Counted from the first letter of the stretch, positions 8,622-21,401 are shown. The stretch is 26,957 nt of DNA from Gammaproteobacteria bacterium HGW-Gammaproteobacteria-14 (GCA_002840115.1 PGZG01000004.1:1-26957); one strand, 5' to 3'. Made by a program: numbers and translations. Notes: a model not told the origin generated them from the letters alone.

Positions 8622-11600
8622 TCATGCCGGGTTGGCACGGGTGCTTTTCAGCAGGTGTGCCAGATTGGCAGCTTTAGGCTTAACCAGCCAGAACTTACGA
8701 CTCATGGCATCAAAGTTATCGAGGATATGCTGTCCCCACTCGCTGCCGGTTTCCTGCACATACTCACGCAGCACACGCAGCAAGTGACTGCGGTAGGCTT
8801 CCGTGGCCTCGGTGCTGATACGGTGCAACTCAATCAACTCCGGGTTAATGCGATCAAAGAAATCATTACCCTGATCCAGCACATAGGCAAAACCACCGGT
8901 CATACCGGCACCAAAGTTGACGCCCGTTGGGCCCAGCACCGTGACACAACCACCGGTCATGTATTCGCAGCAATGGTCCCCAGCCCCTTCAACCACGGCA
9001 TGGGCACCGGAGTTACGGACGGCAAAGCGCTCGCCCGCCGTACCGGCCGCAAACAGCTTGCCGCCAGTGGCACCGTAAAGACAGGTGTTGCCGACAATCG
9101 CTGTATCCTGACTGGCAAAGCTGCTGACCTTCGGCGGAGCAATAACAATCCGACCACCGGCCATCCCTTTACCAACATAATCGTTAGCATCACCTTCCAA
9201 ATACAAATGCAGACCGCCGGCATTGAAAACACCAAAGCTCTGCCCCGCCGTGCCGGTCAAGCGAACCCGGATAGGAGCTTTTTCCATATCCAGATTGCCG
9301 TGTCGCTTGGCAATTTCGCCAGAGACACGGGCACCGATAGATCGGTTGCAATTAGTAATCTTGTAGTTAAACGAGCCGCCGCCCGCAGTTTCAATGGCCG
9401 ACAACATATCGGCAACCATCTGCTCTGCAAGCTCACCCGTATCGAAAGGTTCATTGCGTGGAATTTCACAGAACTGCGGTTTGTTAGCAGGCACATTGTC
9501 ATTGCGCAAAATCGGCAACAAATCCAGCTTGCCTTGCCGCGCGGTCAACCCTGCGCTGACCGACAACAGATCCGTACGACCAATCAGCTCAGCCATAGAG
9601 CGTACGCCCAACGCAGCCAACAGCTGACGCACCTCTTCCGCTACAAAGCGGAAGTAATTCATCAGCATTTCCGGGGCACCGATAAAGTGGTTTTTACGCA
9701 GATCATCACGCTGGGTAGCAACACCGGTGGCACAGTTATTCAAGTGGCAAATACGCAGATATTTGCAGCCCAGCACCACCATGGGGACGGTGCCAAAACC
9801 GAACGACTCCGCACCAAGAATAGCCGCTTTCACCACGTCCAGGCCGGTTTTCAAACCACCATCTGTCTGCAAACGAATCTTGCCACGCAAGTCATTCATG
9901 CGCAGAGCCTGATGAGCTTCTGACAAGCCCAGCTCCCAGGGAGAACCCGCATAACGGATTGATGTCAGCGGGCTTGCCGCAGTGCCGCCGTCATAACCAG
10001 AAATCGTAATCAAGTCCGCATAGGCTTTAGCAACACCGGCAGCGATGGTACCAACGCCCGGTTCGGACACCAGCTTTACCGACACCAATGCGTTTGGGTT
10101 GACCTGCTTAAGATCAAAAATCAGCTGCGCCAAATCCTCAATGGAGTAAATATCATGGTGCGGTGGTGGCGAAATCAAAGTGACGCCCGGCACCGAATAA
10201 CGCAGCCGCGCAATCAGCTCATTGACTTTGCCACCGGGCAGCTGGCCGCCCTCTCCTGGTTTAGCGCCCTGAGCCACCTTGATCTGCAGAACCTCAGCAT
10301 TCACCAGATAGTGAGGCGTTACACCAAAGCGACCAGATGCCACCTGCTTGATTTTGGAAACACGTTCGGTCCCAAAACGCGCCGGATCTTCACCGCCTTC
10401 ACCGGAGTTAGAACGACCACCAAGACGATTCATCGCCGTTGCAATCGCTTCATGGGCTTCCGGTGACAGCGCACCCAAAGACATCCCCGCAGAATCAAAA
10501 CGTGGCAGAATCGATTCAATAGGCTCCACTTCGTCCAACGGCACCGCTGCGATATCACCACGCAGCTTGAATAAATCCCGCAGCGTCGCCACACCACGGT
10601 CATTCACCAAATCAGCAAATTCCTGATAGTCGGCATATTCACCACTGTTAACCGCTTTATGGATGGCATGCACTACATCCGGGTTAAAGGCGTGGTATTC
10701 CTTGCCATACATAAACTTCAGCACACCACCAGCATCAATCGGTTTGCGCTGTTTCCAGGCATCCGATGCCAGAATCGTCTGGTCTTCCTGGAAGTCATCA
10801 AAATCAGCACCGGCAATCCTGCTGGCAACGCCGTGGAAGCACATATCAATCACTTCGCGAGCAATACCGATAGCTTCAAACAACTGCGCACCACGATAAG
10901 ACGCAATCGTCGAAATCCCCATTTTGGAGATGATTTTCAGCAGTCCCTTGTTAATGCCTTTACGGAAATTTTTCTGCAGCTCAATGGCATCGCCAATCAA
11001 TTCGCCGGAGCGCACCATATCCGCAATAACATCGTAGGCCAGATAGGGATACACCGCCGTAGCACCAAAACCAAACAGCACCGCAAAATGATGCGGATCA
11101 CGGGTAGTTGCGGTTTCCACAATAATATTGGCGCTGCAACGCAGGCCGGTTTGCGTCAGGCGATGATGCACAGCCCCTGTGGCCATTAGCGCATGAACCG
11201 TCAACTGTCCCTGAGTGATGCCATAATCTGATAGCACCATCAGTACCTTACCGGCGCGAACCGCCGCCTCGGCCTGATCACAGATATTCAGCACTGCCTG
11301 CTTGAGACCCACCGCTGGATCGTAATGCAGAGAGATCCGCTCGTGAGAATAACCGGGTCTTTCAATGCGCAGCAGGTTGGCAAACTTCGAGTGCGACAGT
11401 ACCGGTGTTGACAAGATAGCGCGATCCGCATGATCTGCAGACTCTTCAAAAATATTACGCTCTGCGCCAACACAGGTTTCCAGCGACATGACGATCGCTT
11501 CACGAAGCGGATCAATGGGCGGATTCGTTACCTGCGCGAATTGCTGCCGGAAAAAATCGTACAGAGGGCGCTGGCGCTGGGACAGCACCGCCATGGGAGT

Positions 11601-13085
11601 ATCGTCCCCCATGGAGCCGACCGCTTCCTGACCGGCTTCCGCCAGTGGCCGCAACACCTGATCACGCTCTTCAAAAGTCACCTGGAACAGTTTCTGGTAA
11701 GCCAGCAACTGATCACTAACCACCTCATCCATGCGCTCAACTTCGGTATCGTAATCCGCTTCGATACGCAGGGCGTTCTCTTTCAGCCACTTGCGATAGG
11801 GATGCCGAACCTTGAGGCGATTATCAATGTCGGACGCTTTTAGCAGCTCACCGGTTTCCGTATCAATGGCGAGAATCTGGCCCGGTCCGACACGACCTTT
11901 GGCAACCACATCTTCCGGCTGATAGCCGTGCACGCCAACTTCCGAAGACAACGTGATAAACCCGTTTTTGGTAATTACCCAACGGGCCGGACGCAGGCCA
12001 TTACGGTCGAGCAAGCACACCGCATAACGACCATCCGTTAGCACAATGCCCGCCGGACCATCCCACGGCTCCATATGCATGGAGTTAAATTCATAGAAGG
12101 CACGCAAATCCGCATCCATGGATTCCACGTTTTGCCAAGCCGGCGGCACCATCATGCGCACTGCACGGAACATATCCATGCCGCCCGCCATCAGCACTTC
12201 CAGCATATTGTCCATGCTGGAAGAATCAGAACCGGTACGGTTTACCAGCGGCGTCAGACTCTCCAGATCCGGCAGCAAGTCGCTGACAAATTTGGGCGTC
12301 CGGGCAACCGACCAATTACGGTTGCCTTCAACCGTGTTGATCTCACCGTTGTGCGCCAGATAACGGAACGGCTGGGCCAGCGGCCAACGCGGCATGGTAT
12401 TGGTAGAAAAGCGCTGATGGAAAACGACAATGGCCGTTTGCATCGCCGCATCACCCAAGTCCGGGTAAAAGCGCGGCAGATCCACCGGCATCATCAACCC
12501 TTTGTAAGAGATAACGCTGGCGGACAACGAGCAGATGTAAAAATTACCGTCATTTTCAATACGGTTCTCTGCCCGACGCCGCGCAAAGAACAGTTTACGG
12601 TTCAAATCCGTTTCCGAAAGACCGTCGGCGCCGACCAACACCTGAGCGAAGCCCGGCAATGATTCCAAAGCGATAGGCCCGAGGCAGGCAGGATCCGTCG
12701 GCACATCACGCCAACCCAGCACCGCAATACCTTCCGCTTCCAGCTCCTCAGCGATTACCGCTTTCTGGGCCGAAGCAACCTCTGCCTGCGGGCTGACAAA
12801 CACCATGCCCGCACCGTAGACCTCCGGCAGGGTCAGCCCCAACTCGGTGGCGACTTTGCGGAAAAAGGAATCCGGTTTTTTCAGCAACAGACCGCAGCCA
12901 TCGCCAGTTTTACCGTCGGCGTTGATACCGCCACGGTGAGTCATGCAGGTCAACGCCTCAATGGCGGTCTGCAGCAATTGATGGCTAGCCTTACCCTCCA
13001 TATGAGCAATAAGACCAAAACCACAGTTATCGCGGAATTCACCGGGCTCATAGAGCCCGCGCACCAGCGTAGGATTCTGCTGCAT
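8622..13085 (-). CDS. gltB: Glutamate synthase (NADPH) large subunit
   Basis: Alpha subunit of GOGAT, 1487 aa. Domains in order: N-terminal glutamine amidotransferase with nucleophile Cys21 in RDNCGFG, exposed after removal of a short propeptide of about 20 residues; central domain; FMN-binding synthase domain ([28 protein letters not shown]); 3Fe-4S cysteines C1107, C1113 and C1118 ([12 protein letters not shown]); and the C-terminal glycine-rich beta-helix. Start: an ATG at 13085 is preceded directly by an in-frame TTG (13088), with GAGG 10 or 7 nt upstream respectively. I prefer the ATG; the difference is one residue in the propeptide. It has its own promoter in the 160-bp gap after the SPOR-domain gene. 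Confidence 0.97.
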   Translation of the reverse strand: MQQNPTLVRGLYEPGEFRDNCGFGLIAHMEGKASHQLLQTAIEALTCMTHRGGINADGKTGDGCGLLLKKPDSFFRKVATELGLTLPEVYGAGMVFVSPQAEVASAQKAVIAEELEAEGIAVLGWRDVPTDPACLGPIALESLPGFAQVLVGADGLSETDLNRKLFFARRRAENRIENDGNFYICSLSASVISYKGLMMPVDLPRFYPDLGDAAMQTAIVVFHQRFSTNTMPRWPLAQPFRYLAHNGEINTVEGNRNWSVARTPKFVSDLLPDLESLTPLVNRTGSDSSSMDNMLEVLMAGGMDMFRAVRMMVPPAWQNVESMDADLRAFYEFNSMHMEPWDGPAGIVLTDGRYAVCLLDRNGLRPARWVITKNGFITLSSEVGVHGYQPEDVVAKGRVGPGQILAIDTETGELLKASDIDNRLKVRHPYRKWLKENALRIEADYDTEVERMDEVVSDQLLAYQKLFQVTFEERDQVLRPLAEAGQEAVGSMGDDTPMAVLSQRQRPLYDFFRQQFAQVTNPPIDPLREAIVMSLETCVGAERNIFEESADHADRAILSTPVLSHSKFANLLRIERPGYSHERISLHYDPAVGLKQAVLNICDQAEAAVRAGKVLMVLSDYGITQGQLTVHALMATGAVHHRLTQTGLRCSANIIVETATTRDPHHFAVLFGFGATAVYPYLAYDVIADMVRSGELIGDAIELQKNFRKGINKGLLKIISKMGISTIASYRGAQLFEAIGIAREVIDMCFHGVASRIAGADFDDFQEDQTILASDAWKQRKPIDAGGVLKFMYGKEYHAFNPDVVHAIHKAVNSGEYADYQEFADLVNDRGVATLRDLFKLRGDIAAVPLDEVEPIESILPRFDSAGMSLGALSPEAHEAIATAMNRLGGRSNSGEGGEDPARFGTERVSKIKQVASGRFGVTPHYLVNAEVLQIKVAQGAKPGEGGQLPGGKVNELIARLRYSVPGVTLISPPPHHDIYSIEDLAQLIFDLKQVNPNALVSVKLVSEPGVGTIAAGVAKAYADLITISGYDGGTAASPLTSIRYAGSPWELGLSEAHQALRMNDLRGKIRLQTDGGLKTGLDVVKAAILGAESFGFGTVPMVVLGCKYLRICHLNNCATGVATQRDDLRKNHFIGAPEMLMNYFRFVAEEVRQLLAALGVRSMAELIGRTDLLSVSAGLTARQGKLDLLPILRNDNVPANKPQFCEIPRNEPFDTGELAEQMVADMLSAIETAGGGSFNYKITNCNRSIGARVSGEIAKRHGNLDMEKAPIRVRLTGTAGQSFGVFNAGGLHLYLEGDANDYVGKGMAGGRIVIAPPKVSSFASQDTAIVGNTCLYGATGGKLFAAGTAGERFAVRNSGAHAVVEGAGDHCCEYMTGGCVTVLGPTGVNFGAGMTGGFAYVLDQGNDFFDRINPELIELHRISTEATEAYRSHLLRVLREYVQETGSEWGQHILDNFDAMSRKFWLVKPKAANLAHLLKSTRANPA

Positions 13086-13167
13086 CAAGTATAATCCTCT
13101 TTGAAATTCAGAGACTTACAGAAGGCGGCGGCGGCCAAGCCGAAGCTGACGGCGAAAAAGGAAGCAC

Positions 13168-13196
13168 ATTCTACACGCTGGACCCAAAGCGGACAA
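13168..13196 (-). promoter_or_regulatory. Sigma70 promoter of gltBD
   Basis: On the minus strand TTGTCC (13191-13196), a 17-bp spacer and TAGAAT (13168-13173). The predicted start near 13161 gives a leader of about 75 nt before the gltB ATG. I saw no clear terminator for the upstream SPOR gene, so some read-through into gltB is possible. Confidence 0.6.
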
Positions 13197-13248
13197 ATGG
13201 GAAGCGCTTTAACGTATTTACAGGTGCCGCAACATCTCTCCGAGCTCC

Positions 13249-14469
13249 CTAGCGCATGGCGGCGATTTCCCCCTGCACAGTGCCCATTTGCCGGGGAAAG
13301 GGGCCTTGCTGACGGAGGTCGGCCGGCAAACGCTCACGGCCGGACAGCGCCTGCTCACGGCTGGCCCAAGGGCCGGCAACCACTACAAATACCAATCGAT
13401 CGCCGCGCCGTGCTCGATAATAAGCGGCCCGCTCTCGCCCCATACGATCCAGCAATGAGCGCGCCCCATCTTCAGAGCCAGCGGCCGCAACCTGTAACAC
13501 CCACTGCTCCCCCGATTGCGCCAACAGCCAGTCCTCATTGCGATATCCCAACTCAGCAGCCATACCGGACAATGCCGGCGGTGCCAGCGGCGGTGCTGGC
13601 GCAGCGACCGCAGGCTTGGACGCAGACTCCGTTACAGGCTCGACTGCAGCAGAGATGGTGGCAGTCTCCGGAGCCGGGGCGGGCTTCGACTCCGACACCT
13701 GCGGATCTACTATTTCCAGCTCCACTAGCTCAGCCTCAGCTTCCGACAAGTCAGGTGATGGCGCCGTCGTTACCGGGACCTCCCGTGGCTCCACTACAAC
13801 CTCTCGCGGCGTCTCCGGCAAATTCAAAATACGAACATCCGGGGCAACTTCTCCGGCCGGCCAGAACAGCCAGACGAGCAACGTCAGTCCGACAACCGCC
13901 CCCACATGCCGCCAGGGCACAAAGCGCAGCATCTGCCCACGCTGGGCGCGGGAGCCAGGCTGTTTTCTCGGGCACGGCAACTCTTCATCCACATCCACTA
14001 CAGCAACATCCGTGGCTGCCTCGAGAATCAGCGCCAGGGGTACTCCACTACTGAGCAGCGGGGCTTCGGCATCACGCTCCCCTCCGTAAACAACCCCTAA
14101 GCCGTTTTCCGAAGATCGCCCCAAGTCTGCCAATGCCGCACGAGCATCGGCCCCCAGACATTCAGCGTTATCCATCACCAGCAGTATCGGATTGCCGGTT
14201 TGCCCACGAATCTTTAATGCCAGAGGAATCTGCTCTAACTCAATCCCCATCATGTCGGCCAGATCGGCCAGCACATCCGCGGCAGAGTGACTATGCAACG
14301 CATCCACGCGCACCAGTTCGACGCCAAAATCAATAAGCTGCTCAACCACACTACCGAGACGACGGGATACCGTCTCAGCATCATCGCCAACCAACAACAC
14401 CATGCGGCCCGCCATGGCCTCCGAAGTGAGTTGGTCAATCAGCTCTTCCGGCGTCAACCAGTCTTCCAC
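13249..14469 (-). CDS. SPOR-domain cell-division protein, DamX-like
   Basis: A 406-aa bitopic inner-membrane protein. A cytoplasmic ATPase-like N-terminal domain (about 1-165) is followed by one membrane segment (about 188-204), a Pro/Glu/Ala-rich periplasmic linker (about 207-310) and a C-terminal SPOR domain (about 325-400, WVLQVAAAG to FVVVAGPWASREQA) of the type that binds denuded peptidoglycan at septa. The P-loop is degraded: LLVGDDAETVSRRL (25-38) has no GK[ST], while a Walker-B-like ILLVMDNAE (95-103) remains, so ATP hydrolysis is unlikely. I chose GTG 14469 because AGGAG (14477-14481) sits 7 nt upstream; the TTG at 14493 lies inside aroB and has none. It starts 2 bp after aroB, matching the aroK-aroB-damX order of enterobacteria. 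Confidence 0.85.
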   Translation of the reverse strand: MEDWLTPEELIDQLTSEAMAGRMVLLVGDDAETVSRRLGSVVEQLIDFGVELVRVDALHSHSAADVLADLADMMGIELEQIPLALKIRGQTGNPILLVMDNAECLGADARAALADLGRSSENGLGVVYGGERDAEAPLLSSGVPLALILEAATDVAVVDVDEELPCPRKQPGSRAQRGQMLRFVPWRHVGAVVGLTLLVWLFWPAGEVAPDVRILNLPETPREVVVEPREVPVTTAPSPDLSEAEAELVELEIVDPQVSESKPAPAPETATISAAVEPVTESASKPAVAAPAPPLAPPALSGMAAELGYRNEDWLLAQSGEQWVLQVAAAGSEDGARSLLDRMGRERAAYYRARRGDRLVFVVVAGPWASREQALSGRERLPADLRQQGPFPRQMGTVQGEIAAMR

Positions 14470-14471
14470 GC

Positions 14472-15557
14472 CTATTCTCCTGCGGCGCAGCAACGCGCCA
14501 GTAAGGTATTCAAAGCTTCCGGCGGATAGTCAGCGGTTACTATCGACTCACCAATGGCACGCATCAGCACCAGCCGCAGGGCGCCATCATGTACCTTTTT
14601 ATCCAGCGACATCAGCTCTCGACAACGGGACACCGAGACGGAAGGAGGTGGCGCCACCGGCAGGCCTGCGCGACCAATCAACGTACGAATGGCATCCACA
14701 TCCTTGCGCGCCAACCAACCGAGATCCGCAGACATTTCCGCCGCCATAACCATCCCCACTGCAACGGCTTCACCATGCAGCAACTCGGTATATCCAGTAG
14801 CGGTTTCGATAGCATGGCCAAAGGTGTGGCCCAGATTCAGTAGCGCCCGATTGCCCTGCTCGGTTTCATCAGCCGCCACGACCTCAGCCTTATTCTGGCA
14901 ACTGCGCAAAATTGCCTCCGCCAGAACATCCGGATCCCGCGCCATCAAAGCATCCAGATTAGCCTGCAACCAATGATAGAAATCGACATCGCGTATCAGA
15001 CCATACTTAATCACTTCCGCAACGCCGGCAGCGAATTCCCGTGATGGCAGGGAGGAGAGAACATCGACATCAATGATCACGGCCTTGGGCTGATAAAAAG
15101 CACCGATCATGTTCTTGCCACGAGGGTGATTGACCGCAGTTTTCCCCCCCACTGACGAATCCACCTGAGCCAGTAGCGTAGTGGGAACCTGAATAAAATC
15201 CACCCCGCGCTGATAACAGGCTGCGGCAAAACCCACCATGTCACCAACCACCCCGCCACCCAAAGCAATCAACGTTGTGGTTCGTGAGTGCTTTTTTTCC
15301 AGCAACTGGTCAAAAATGCTCTCCAGCACCGCCAGCGTTTTGAATTTCTCACCATCCGGAAGCTGCAGCACGTCTACCTGCAGCCCCTCAAGATTTTTCA
15401 TCAACACATCCAGATACAAGGGTGCGACAGTCTCATTGGTCACCAACAGCACCTGGCTGGCCCGCACATGCTGGCGCAAAACACCAGCGGACAGAGCACC
15501 TCGATCAATATAGATTGGGTAACTACGATCGGCGAGTGAAACCTGAAGAGTGCGCAT
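14472..15557 (-). CDS. aroB: 3-dehydroquinate synthase
   Basis: Second step of the shikimate pathway: NAD-dependent conversion of DAHP to 3-dehydroquinate; cytoplasmic. 361 aa, the usual length. The NAD-binding loop [13 protein letters not shown] is at 98-110, and the substrate region [19 protein letters not shown] at 131-149. Zinc ligands are Glu181 (AEVIKYG), His244 (NLGHTFGH) and His261 (LHGEAV). The ATG at 15557 has AGAGG (15566-15570) 8 nt upstream and yields [15 protein letters not shown], aligning with known N-termini; the longer in-frame start at 15611 lacks support. It follows aroK by 69 bp and precedes the SPOR-domain gene by 2 bp. Confidence 0.97.
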   Translation of the reverse strand: MRTLQVSLADRSYPIYIDRGALSAGVLRQHVRASQVLLVTNETVAPLYLDVLMKNLEGLQVDVLQLPDGEKFKTLAVLESIFDQLLEKKHSRTTTLIALGGGVVGDMVGFAAACYQRGVDFIQVPTTLLAQVDSSVGGKTAVNHPRGKNMIGAFYQPKAVIIDVDVLSSLPSREFAAGVAEVIKYGLIRDVDFYHWLQANLDALMARDPDVLAEAILRSCQNKAEVVAADETEQGNRALLNLGHTFGHAIETATGYTELLHGEAVAVGMVMAAEMSADLGWLARKDVDAIRTLIGRAGLPVAPPPSVSVSRCRELMSLDKKVHDGALRLVLMRAIGESIVTADYPPEALNTLLARCCAAGE

Positions 15558-15626
15558 GGGCGAAGCCTCTGTATAGCGTTTAGCGTCGACGGTTATCCGA
15601 AAGCGGCTCAAACAAATCCGCTGGCA

Positions 15627-16157
15627 TTATCCGGCGGCTTCGATACCGATACAACCAAGCACCTGATCACTGACCTTGCGCAAATTGCCCGAGGTAGTTG
15701 CAACAAGATGGTGGGCTGTTTCCCGATACAAAGGATCCCGCACCGTAAACAGGTCGCGCAGTACCTTTTCCGGATCCGGTTGCTGCAGTAAGGGACGGTT
15801 TTTATCCTGTCGGGTTCGAGCAAGCTGAACCTCAACCGGCGTCCACAGATAGATGACCACTCCACGCTCATGGAGGTTCCGGCGATTGGCATCACTCATA
15901 ACAACACCGCCACCCGTGGCAAGCACGATGCCCGGCAACAAAGTGAGCTCATCAATCACTTCCTGCTCCCGACGACGGAATCCTTGCTCGCCTTCAACAT
16001 CGAATATCCAGGGGATATCCGCACCGGTGCGATCAACAATGACCTTGTCAGAATCGTAGAAAGGACGTTTTAGAAGATGGGCGAGATGGCGCCCAAGGGT
16101 GCTTTTACCAGCACCCATGGGGCCTATCAGAAAAATACTCGGTACTGCTTCATTCAT
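15627..16157 (-). CDS. aroK: Shikimate kinase
   Basis: ATP-dependent phosphorylation of shikimate to shikimate-3-phosphate. 176 aa from ATG 16157, close to the family norm. The P-loop GPMGAGKST is at 12-20, the shikimate-binding Asp lies in FYDSD, and GFRRRE, the Walker-B-like ATGGG and the lid DKNRPLL are present. An in-frame TTG at 16181 would add eight residues and overlap pilQ; the ATG lies 10 bp after the pilQ stop and gives the expected N-terminus. No strong Shine-Dalgarno is visible, so translation is probably coupled to pilQ. The pairing of pilQ with aroKB is common in gammaproteobacteria. Confidence 0.97.
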   Translation of the reverse strand: MNEAVPSIFLIGPMGAGKSTLGRHLAHLLKRPFYDSDKVIVDRTGADIPWIFDVEGEQGFRRREQEVIDELTLLPGIVLATGGGVVMSDANRRNLHERGVVIYLWTPVEVQLARTRQDKNRPLLQQPDPEKVLRDLFTVRDPLYRETAHHLVATTSGNLRKVSDQVLGCIGIEAAG

Positions 16158-16167
16158 GCTATCCGCA

Positions 16168-18309
16168 TCACCGACCGGCAACAGAATCCTTTACCAGTCG
16201 CGGCGTAATGAAGATCAGCAGCTCCTGCTTGTCGTTACGGTTAATATCTTTGCGGAACAGACGACCGATCCACGGCAGGTCGCCCAGGAACGGCGTTTTC
16301 AAAGTTGCCTGAGCTGTGTTTTCCTGGAAAATACCGCCAAGCACCACCGTTTCACCATCATTCACCAGCACCGAAGTTTCAACCCGGTTGGTTTCGATCA
16401 GCGGAATCTGCGAGCCAAACCGGCCCGGCTGGAAACCAGATACGCGGTCATTATTCACTTTGATTTCCATAATGACTTTGCCTTCCGGGGTAATCGCCGG
16501 AGTAACCTCAAGGCGCAACTCCGCCTGCACAAACTCCAGTGCCGTAGCACCGCTAGAGGTGGCGCTTTCATAGCCAATTTGCTGGCCAGACGCAATCAGC
16601 GCAGGCTGCTGATCTGCCGTCAACACCTTCGGCGTTGCTACCAGTTCAGCGCGCCCCTCAGAATCCAGAGCAGACAACTCAAGATCGATCATGCCCGCAC
16701 TGGCATCGACAATACCGAGCGCAAAACGACTGGCCGCCGCATCACCAACCCCGAAATCAACAATCATGTCATCAGGGCTAATAACTTCGATTTCGTCGTC
16801 GTTTAGCACGCCAATACCGAAATTACGCACGTTGGTATTACGACCCGAAGCCACCAGAGAACGACCATCTGAAGCCAGACGATCCCCCTGATAGGCAAGA
16901 CCGCCCCAACGAACACCCAGCTCTTTCGCAACATCCGTTGTCGCCACGACAACACGGGCCTCAATCAGCACCTGCTGAACCTGAATATCAAGAATGGAAA
17001 TCACTTCCCGAATTTCTTCCAGCTTACGATCCGTATCCTGAATAATCAGAGTGTTAGTTCGCTCATCAATGGCAATGGAGCCACGATTAGACAACAACGA
17101 CCCCTCAGCCCGAATCAGCGTCTCCAGTTCACGAGCCTTGGCATAGTTCACGCGAATGTATTCGGTACGCAGCGGCGCCAGTGCCTCAATATTCTTCTGG
17201 CTCTCCAGCTCCAACTGCTCACGCTGAGCAATTTCATCTGCTGGAGCCACCAATAGAACGTTACCAATCTGACGCTTATCCAAACCCTTGGTTTTCAAGA
17301 TCAGATCCAACGCCTGATCCCAAGGCACATTTTGCAGGCGCAGGGTGATTTTTCCTTCAACCGTATCGGATGCCACAAGATTAAGACCGGTAAAATCAGC
17401 CACCAGCTGGAGCACCGAACGCACTTCAATATCCTGGAAGCTCAGCGACAACTTTTCACCGCTATATTGAAAAATATCACGCTGCCGACGGGAGGCTTCC
17501 ACCTGTGTCACCGGCTTAACATTGATAGTAAACTGGTTATCCGCCTGATACGCGAGATACTCCCAAGCACCGTCAGCTTCTATGGTCATCACCGTGCTTT
17601 GGCCATCAAAACGGGCGTCAACAAATTGTACCGGCGTGGCAAAATCCGTGACATCCAGACGACGCACCAAATCCTGCGGCAGCTCAGCACCAACAAAACG
17701 AGCAATCACACGTCCGCCTTCCTGACGCACATCAACTGGCGTGGACGCGGATGCCAAACCGATAACGATCTGACCCTCGCCTTGGGATCCGCGGCGGAAG
17801 TCCACCGTTTTCACGCCGGTAGCAGCAGCAACCCGGGCAGGCTGTTGCTGCGCGGTTTCCGGAGTCGGCGCAGCAGGAGCAGCATCGTCATTGCCTTCAA
17901 CGCCAATCACCATTACCAGGTCATTGCCCTGCACCTCGGTCTTATAACCTTGGAGCTGGACCATATTAACAATCACACGAGTACGATCTTTGGCCTCCAC
18001 CACTGTCATACTACGAGCATTACCCGAACCAAAGTTATGGTACTTAGAGGACAATCCGCTGTTCGCACCAATCAAGTCCAGTGCGATACGCGCAGGCCGC
18101 TCGATGCTGTAGCCCTTCACCTCGGGTGGCACGCCATCAAATGAAAGACGCACCTCCAGCTGATTTCCCGGCAGGGAGGCATAAGAGACATCTTTCAACG
18201 TTGCGGCCAACACCCCACCTGCACTCAACAAAGCCAGGGAGGCAGCCAGCACAGCGCCACATGCGCGCAGCGCGGAGCTACTTTTTGTTCTTACCGTATT
18301 ATTTTTCAT
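16168..18309 (-). CDS. pilQ: Type IV pilus outer-membrane secretin
   Basis: Forms the multimeric outer-membrane pore through which type IV pili extend and retract. 713 aa with a signal peptide (cleavage near GVLA-A, residue 35). Two AMIN domains (about 37-136 and 167-266), which bind peptidoglycan, are followed by an STN/N0-type domain (about 284-355), a secretin N1 domain (about 382-450) and the secretin beta-barrel domain (about 535-708) with VATPKVLTADQQPALIASG, VNDGETVVLGGIF and the terminal ELLIFITPRLV. Start ATG 18309 has GGGGA at 8 nt. It is the last of the pil genes in the operon, 21 bp after pilP. Confidence 0.98.
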   Translation of the reverse strand: MKNNTVRTKSSSALRACGAVLAASLALLSAGGVLAATLKDVSYASLPGNQLEVRLSFDGVPPEVKGYSIERPARIALDLIGANSGLSSKYHNFGSGNARSMTVVEAKDRTRVIVNMVQLQGYKTEVQGNDLVMVIGVEGNDDAAPAAPTPETAQQQPARVAAATGVKTVDFRRGSQGEGQIVIGLASASTPVDVRQEGGRVIARFVGAELPQDLVRRLDVTDFATPVQFVDARFDGQSTVMTIEADGAWEYLAYQADNQFTINVKPVTQVEASRRQRDIFQYSGEKLSLSFQDIEVRSVLQLVADFTGLNLVASDTVEGKITLRLQNVPWDQALDLILKTKGLDKRQIGNVLLVAPADEIAQREQLELESQKNIEALAPLRTEYIRVNYAKARELETLIRAEGSLLSNRGSIAIDERTNTLIIQDTDRKLEEIREVISILDIQVQQVLIEARVVVATTDVAKELGVRWGGLAYQGDRLASDGRSLVASGRNTNVRNFGIGVLNDDEIEVISPDDMIVDFGVGDAAASRFALGIVDASAGMIDLELSALDSEGRAELVATPKVLTADQQPALIASGQQIGYESATSSGATALEFVQAELRLEVTPAITPEGKVIMEIKVNNDRVSGFQPGRFGSQIPLIETNRVETSVLVNDGETVVLGGIFQENTAQATLKTPFLGDLPWIGRLFRKDINRNDKQELLIFITPRLVKDSVAGR

Positions 18310-18330
18310 GGTATTTATCCCCAGCTTTGA

Positions 18331-18876
18331 TTACTCAACGAGCTTGATGGTACGAGATCTTTCGACCCAGCCATCCTGCCCGTCGGGAACGATCTCCAGA
18401 ACGCCAACCGACGTCTCCGAAACTTCAATTACTCTGCCAAAATTTTTGCCCATGTGGTTGCCCACTCGCACACGATTCACTGTGCTGGTCGGATCCTGAA
18501 TCAATACCTCAACCGCAGAGCCAGGCCGGGAAATAGTTCCGACCATACGCAACGAGTCGAGCGTAAAACGCTCAAGATACTCCCGCGGACGAGTGAAGTC
18601 AGGCTCCACCTGACGGCCGTGGGGGATCGCCATAGACGACTCATCCACCGGTGGCATAAAGGGATTGCGCATCTGGTGTACGGAATAGGACACACTGGCA
18701 ATCGGCACAAACTCCGGCGGTGGCTCAATACGGCCACGCGGACGAGCCTTGATCTCCGCCATTTTCGCCTGCAGATCAGAGAAATCACCGGATGCCCCGC
18801 AGGCGGCCAAACCGCCAACCAGAGACACCAGCAACACAGCTCGCACAATGGAAGAACAAAAAGTACGCATTATCAT
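18331..18876 (-). CDS. pilP: Type IV pilus inner-membrane lipoprotein PilP
   Basis: Links the inner-membrane PilN-PilO complex to the secretin PilQ. 181 aa with signal peptide and lipobox LAAC (Cys26). Then comes a flexible region (FSDLQAKMAEIKARPRGRIEPPPEF), the conserved RNPFMPP segment and a C-terminal beta-domain (LRMVGTI, VRVGNHMGKNFGRV) that docks on PilQ. The first ATG (18876) is 8 nt from the purine-rich AGGGGG inside the end of pilO and lies 2 bp after the pilO stop; the next ATG, two codons on, is less well placed. Confidence 0.96.
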   Translation of the reverse strand: MIMRTFCSSIVRAVLLVSLVGGLAACGASGDFSDLQAKMAEIKARPRGRIEPPPEFVPIASVSYSVHQMRNPFMPPVDESSMAIPHGRQVEPDFTRPREYLERFTLDSLRMVGTISRPGSAVEVLIQDPTSTVNRVRVGNHMGKNFGRVIEVSETSVGVLEIVPDGQDGWVERSRTIKLVE

Positions 18877-18878
18877 AA

Positions 18879-19543
18879 TCAGCGCCCCCTTCTTCTGGCA
18901 GGCGTTGCCTCGGACTCAGCCCGAGCCGGCGCCGAAGCGTAGCGGTAGGTTTTGGCAGAAATCACCAACTCCAGCAGCCGATTCGTTGACTGCCCTACGG
19001 GCTTGATAGAAAAATCACCCAAGGTCACGATTCTTGGCAGCGCAGCCACACCGCTCACCAACGAACCAAAGCCATGGAAATCTCCTCGCACAGTCATTTC
19101 AATGGGCAGCTCAGCGTAGAACTCACGCTCAACCACCTGGCCAAGAGCAATTTTCTCAATTTCAAGGCCACTCCCCAAACCAGTATGAGTAATATCCTCA
19201 AGCAGTCCGGGCACTTCGGTATCTCTCGGCAACTGACTCAGCAACGAGCCGAACATTTCCTCCATGTCAACCATCTGTTTTTTATACTGCTCGAGATTCT
19301 GGGCAGTAAAGGCCTTACGCTCATACTGCTGCATCAAGTCAGTTTCAATTCGCTGAAAACGGTCTTGCTGAGCATACTTATCAGTAATTGAAAAAAAGTA
19401 TCCCAACGCCAAAACCGCAACAAACACCAGGACTGCAGCACCCGCTTTTATCGGCGCAGGCCAACCACCAATATTCTCAAAATCCAGATTACTCAGAGCT
19501 TCCATTAGCTCCTGAGCATCAAACTTTTTCTTATCAGCACCGC

Positions 19544-19547
<4 letters not shown>
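18879..19547 (-). CDS. pilO: Type IV pilus alignment protein PilO
   Basis: Inner-membrane partner of PilN in the pilus alignment subcomplex. 222 aa: short cytoplasmic N-terminus containing NLDFENIGGWP, one membrane segment (about 33-53), a periplasmic coiled coil (about 55-105) and a ferredoxin-like C-terminal domain (LEIEKIALGQ, EMTVRGDFHGFGSLVSGVAALPRIVTL). The C-terminus is Ala/Arg-rich (ARAESEATPARRRGR). Its ATG overlaps the pilN stop as ATGA. Confidence 0.97.
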
Positions 19548-21219
<1,672 letters not shown>

Positions 21220-21254
21220 CTATCTGGTTGTTATCGGACTATTTTTATCGAAGA

Positions 21255-21283
21255 AATATACACTTACAGGATATTCATGTCTA
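21255..21283 (-). promoter_or_regulatory. Sigma70 promoter of the pilMNOPQ operon
   Basis: On the minus strand TAGACA (21278-21283), exactly 17 bp, TATATT (21255-21260): five of six matches in each box. The predicted leader is about 38 nt. Confidence 0.6.
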
Positions 21284-21318
21284 ATCACTTTAGGTGTAAC
21301 TAATAACAGAAAGGATGT

Positions 21319-21348
21319 TAGATCACAACTTGGTTTCCCTCATATAAT
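21319..21348 (+). promoter_or_regulatory. Candidate ponA promoter
   Basis: A perfect -10 TATAAT (21343-21348) with only a poor -35 (TAGATC at 21319-21324, 18-bp spacer). It lies 53 bp before the TTG start. The weak -35 suggests low activity or an activator. Confidence 0.45.
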
Positions 21349-21401
21349 GACGCGCTTCACGGGCTAATACCCTGAATTCATCAGAACGCAGGATTTTTAC
21401 T

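Noticed and set aside
13101..14054. 317-codon plus-strand frame opposite the SPOR-domain gene
   Set aside because: Pro/Ala/Gln/Arg-rich product typical of the antisense of a Glu/Val/Ala-rich linker; no motif, and it spans the gltB promoter.
15558..15611. Extended N-terminus for 3-dehydroquinate synthase
   Set aside because: The ATG at 15557 has a good Shine-Dalgarno and matches family N-termini; the extra 18 residues do not.
17332..18144. 270-codon plus-strand frame opposite pilQ
   Set aside because: Same pattern: no domain, His/Thr/Arg-rich, fully within a confident secretin gene.
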